Part shown: piece by piece, positions 63,346-64,000 of the stretch
How the letters are laid out: each line of letters begins with the position of its first letter
How positions within the stretch are numbered: the first letter of the stretch is position 1
Assembly: GCA_016212795.1 (NCBI GenBank)
Contig: JACRDT010000007.1
Coordinates: 186,001-250,000, forward strand
From: Elusimicrobiota bacterium
Lineage (GTDB): Bacteria > Elusimicrobiota > Elusimicrobia > UBA1565 > UBA9628
Direction: 5' to 3'
Length of the DNA stretch: 64,000 nt
The notes under the pieces: model-generated
What the model was told of the DNA's origin: nothing
What the model saw: the letters and a program-made list of their open reading frames with translations, nothing else
Databases searched by the model: none
Made by a program: the position numbers and the translations under genes

Positions 63346-64000
63346 ATGAGGATCAGCATCAGACTAGCCCTCGTCTTCGCCTTGTTCGGCGCGGCGGTCG
63401 CCGGAGGGTTCCAGTACAGCCGCGTCAAGACCACACGGGGCGAGATGTACGCCGGCCAGCGGCAGACGGCCGAGGTCGCCCTCCGCGCGGTCAAGGCGTT
63501 GATCGAGACGGCGCGGGCGCAGGCGGGCGACTTCGGCGAGGTCAGCAAGGGGCTCAGGGACCTCCAGGGTTCGGGCATCGCCTCGGTCCTCGTCAAGGAC
63601 AAGCGCGGGCGTTGGGTCGTGTGGCGCGCGGGCTCGGACAGCGTCCAACGCCAGCCCCACCCCGGCGTCCCGATCGAGCAGGTCGCGGACGGCTACTACG
63701 ACGCCGAGGTCCCGGCCACGCTCGGCCGCCGGGGCCGCGGGCTCGTCCAGGTGTCGTTCTCCATCCAGCCGCTGGAGACGCGGCTGCGGGAGCTCGAGAG
63801 CGACGCCGTGCGCGTGGGGCTGCTGGCCTTCCTGGCCTCGACCCTGGCGGCCTGGCTCCTCGGGACGTGGTTCGGCACGAGCATCGAGCGCCTCGTCCCG
63901 AAGCTTGAGGAGCTCTCGAAGGACCCGGAGCGCTTCCGCCCGCTCCGGATACCCTCCTCGGGCGACGAGGTCGCGCGCCTCGTGGCGGCGTTCAACCGGA
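63346..64000 (+). CDS. HAMP-type transmembrane sensor, 3' truncated by window edge
   Basis: 218 codons are visible and the frame is open at the end. A first helix (LALVFALFGAAVAGGFQYS) is followed by a ~140-residue extracytoplasmic domain (VALRAVKALIETARAQAG, SVLVKDKRGRWVVWRAGS), a second helix (LLAFLASTLAAWLLGTWFG) and a HAMP-like linker (IERLVPKLEELSKDPERFRP, SSGDEVARLVAAFNR). This is the layout of membrane sensor kinases, chemoreceptors or cyclases; the output domain lies beyond the window. The extracytoplasmic part resembles a small PAS/Cache fold. Confidence 0.7.
   Translation, partial: MRISIRLALVFALFGAAVAGGFQYSRVKTTRGEMYAGQRQTAEVALRAVKALIETARAQAGDFGEVSKGLRDLQGSGIASVLVKDKRGRWVVWRAGSDSVQRQPHPGVPIEQVADGYYDAEVPATLGRRGRGLVQVSFSIQPLETRLRELESDAVRVGLLAFLASTLAAWLLGTWFGTSIERLVPKLEELSKDPERFRPLRIPSSGDEVARLVAAFNR

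Noticed and set aside
1..64000. CRISPR arrays, tRNA or rRNA genes, prophage or integrative element
   Set aside because: No regularly spaced repeats, cloverleaf tRNA ends, rRNA sequence, integrase or phage genes were seen.

Overview
This is a high-GC (roughly two-thirds G+C), gene-dense stretch of a bacterial chromosome. The cell is Gram-negative: there are an LPP20-type exported protein, an RseB-like envelope-stress protein, AMIN/SPOR and NlpC/P60 wall proteins, MsbA, and an alpha-2-macroglobulin next to PBP1C. Superoxide dismutase, pyruvate dehydrogenase genes and a molybdenum hydroxylase suggest an oxygen-tolerant heterotroph. Exported Ala/Pro-rich proteases, TPR-kinase fusions and GC content would fit a deep-branching lineage such as Elusimicrobiota. 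That is an inference; there is no rRNA or other marker here to prove it. I see no tRNA, rRNA, CRISPR array or prophage.

Layout. 1-3.1 kb: 3' part of a macro-domain/TM/FHA protein and an LPP20-like protein. 3.2-6.7 kb: membrane hydrolase, TPR protein, YgjP-type metallopeptidase, a small membrane protein and an exported repeat protein. 6.8-12.2 kb: purine-type operon of an amidohydrolase, a MoaD-like protein and three molybdenum-hydroxylase subunits. 12.3-16 kb: CPAF-like S41 protease and a zinc-ribbon membrane protein. 16.2-18.5 kb: Fe-SOD, AMIN-SPOR protein, histidine kinase. 18.6-21.5 kb: ECF sigma, anti-sigma, RseB-like and lipoprotein operon. 22.3-24.7 kb: TPR-TM-Ser/Thr kinase. 24.7-34.4 kb: three-gene operon of alpha-2-macroglobulin, PBP1C and a degenerate UppP/M28 peptidase fusion. 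34.4-34.9 kb: the only clear mobile debris, a 100-bp inverted-repeat element and an IS5-like remnant. 34.9-39 kb: RecB-like nuclease, FGGY kinase and an unknown protein. 38.9-43.4 kb: MsbA, aminotransferase, NlpC/P60 and M28 peptidase. 43.4-46.9 kb: two crotonases and a polytopic membrane protein. 47.2-50.6 kb: ABC-2 exporter and CPBP protease. 50.6-58.6 kb: an operon trxB-lipA-E1alpha-E1beta-E2-lpd-GDPD. 58.6-61.4 kb: GH1 glucosidase and pterin genes. 61.4-64 kb: two unknown proteins and the 5' part of a HAMP-type membrane protein.

Gene organisation. Genes are packed so that stop and start codons overlap (ATGA, GTGA, TGATG) at most within-operon junctions, which implies translational coupling. 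Several operon-first genes have a sigma70-type -10 box only 6-10 nt before the start codon, so they are probably read from leaderless messages.

Main points of interest. (1) Short GC-rich palindromic repeats are inserted in frame into at least five protein genes. (2) The E2 gene of the pyruvate dehydrogenase operon lacks both the lipoyl-lysine and the catalytic histidine. (3) The alpha-2-macroglobulin/PBP1C operon has a third gene fusing a UppP-like membrane domain, without its catalytic residues, to an M28 peptidase. (4) A RecB-like nuclease carries a duplicated C-terminal domain that I do not recognise.
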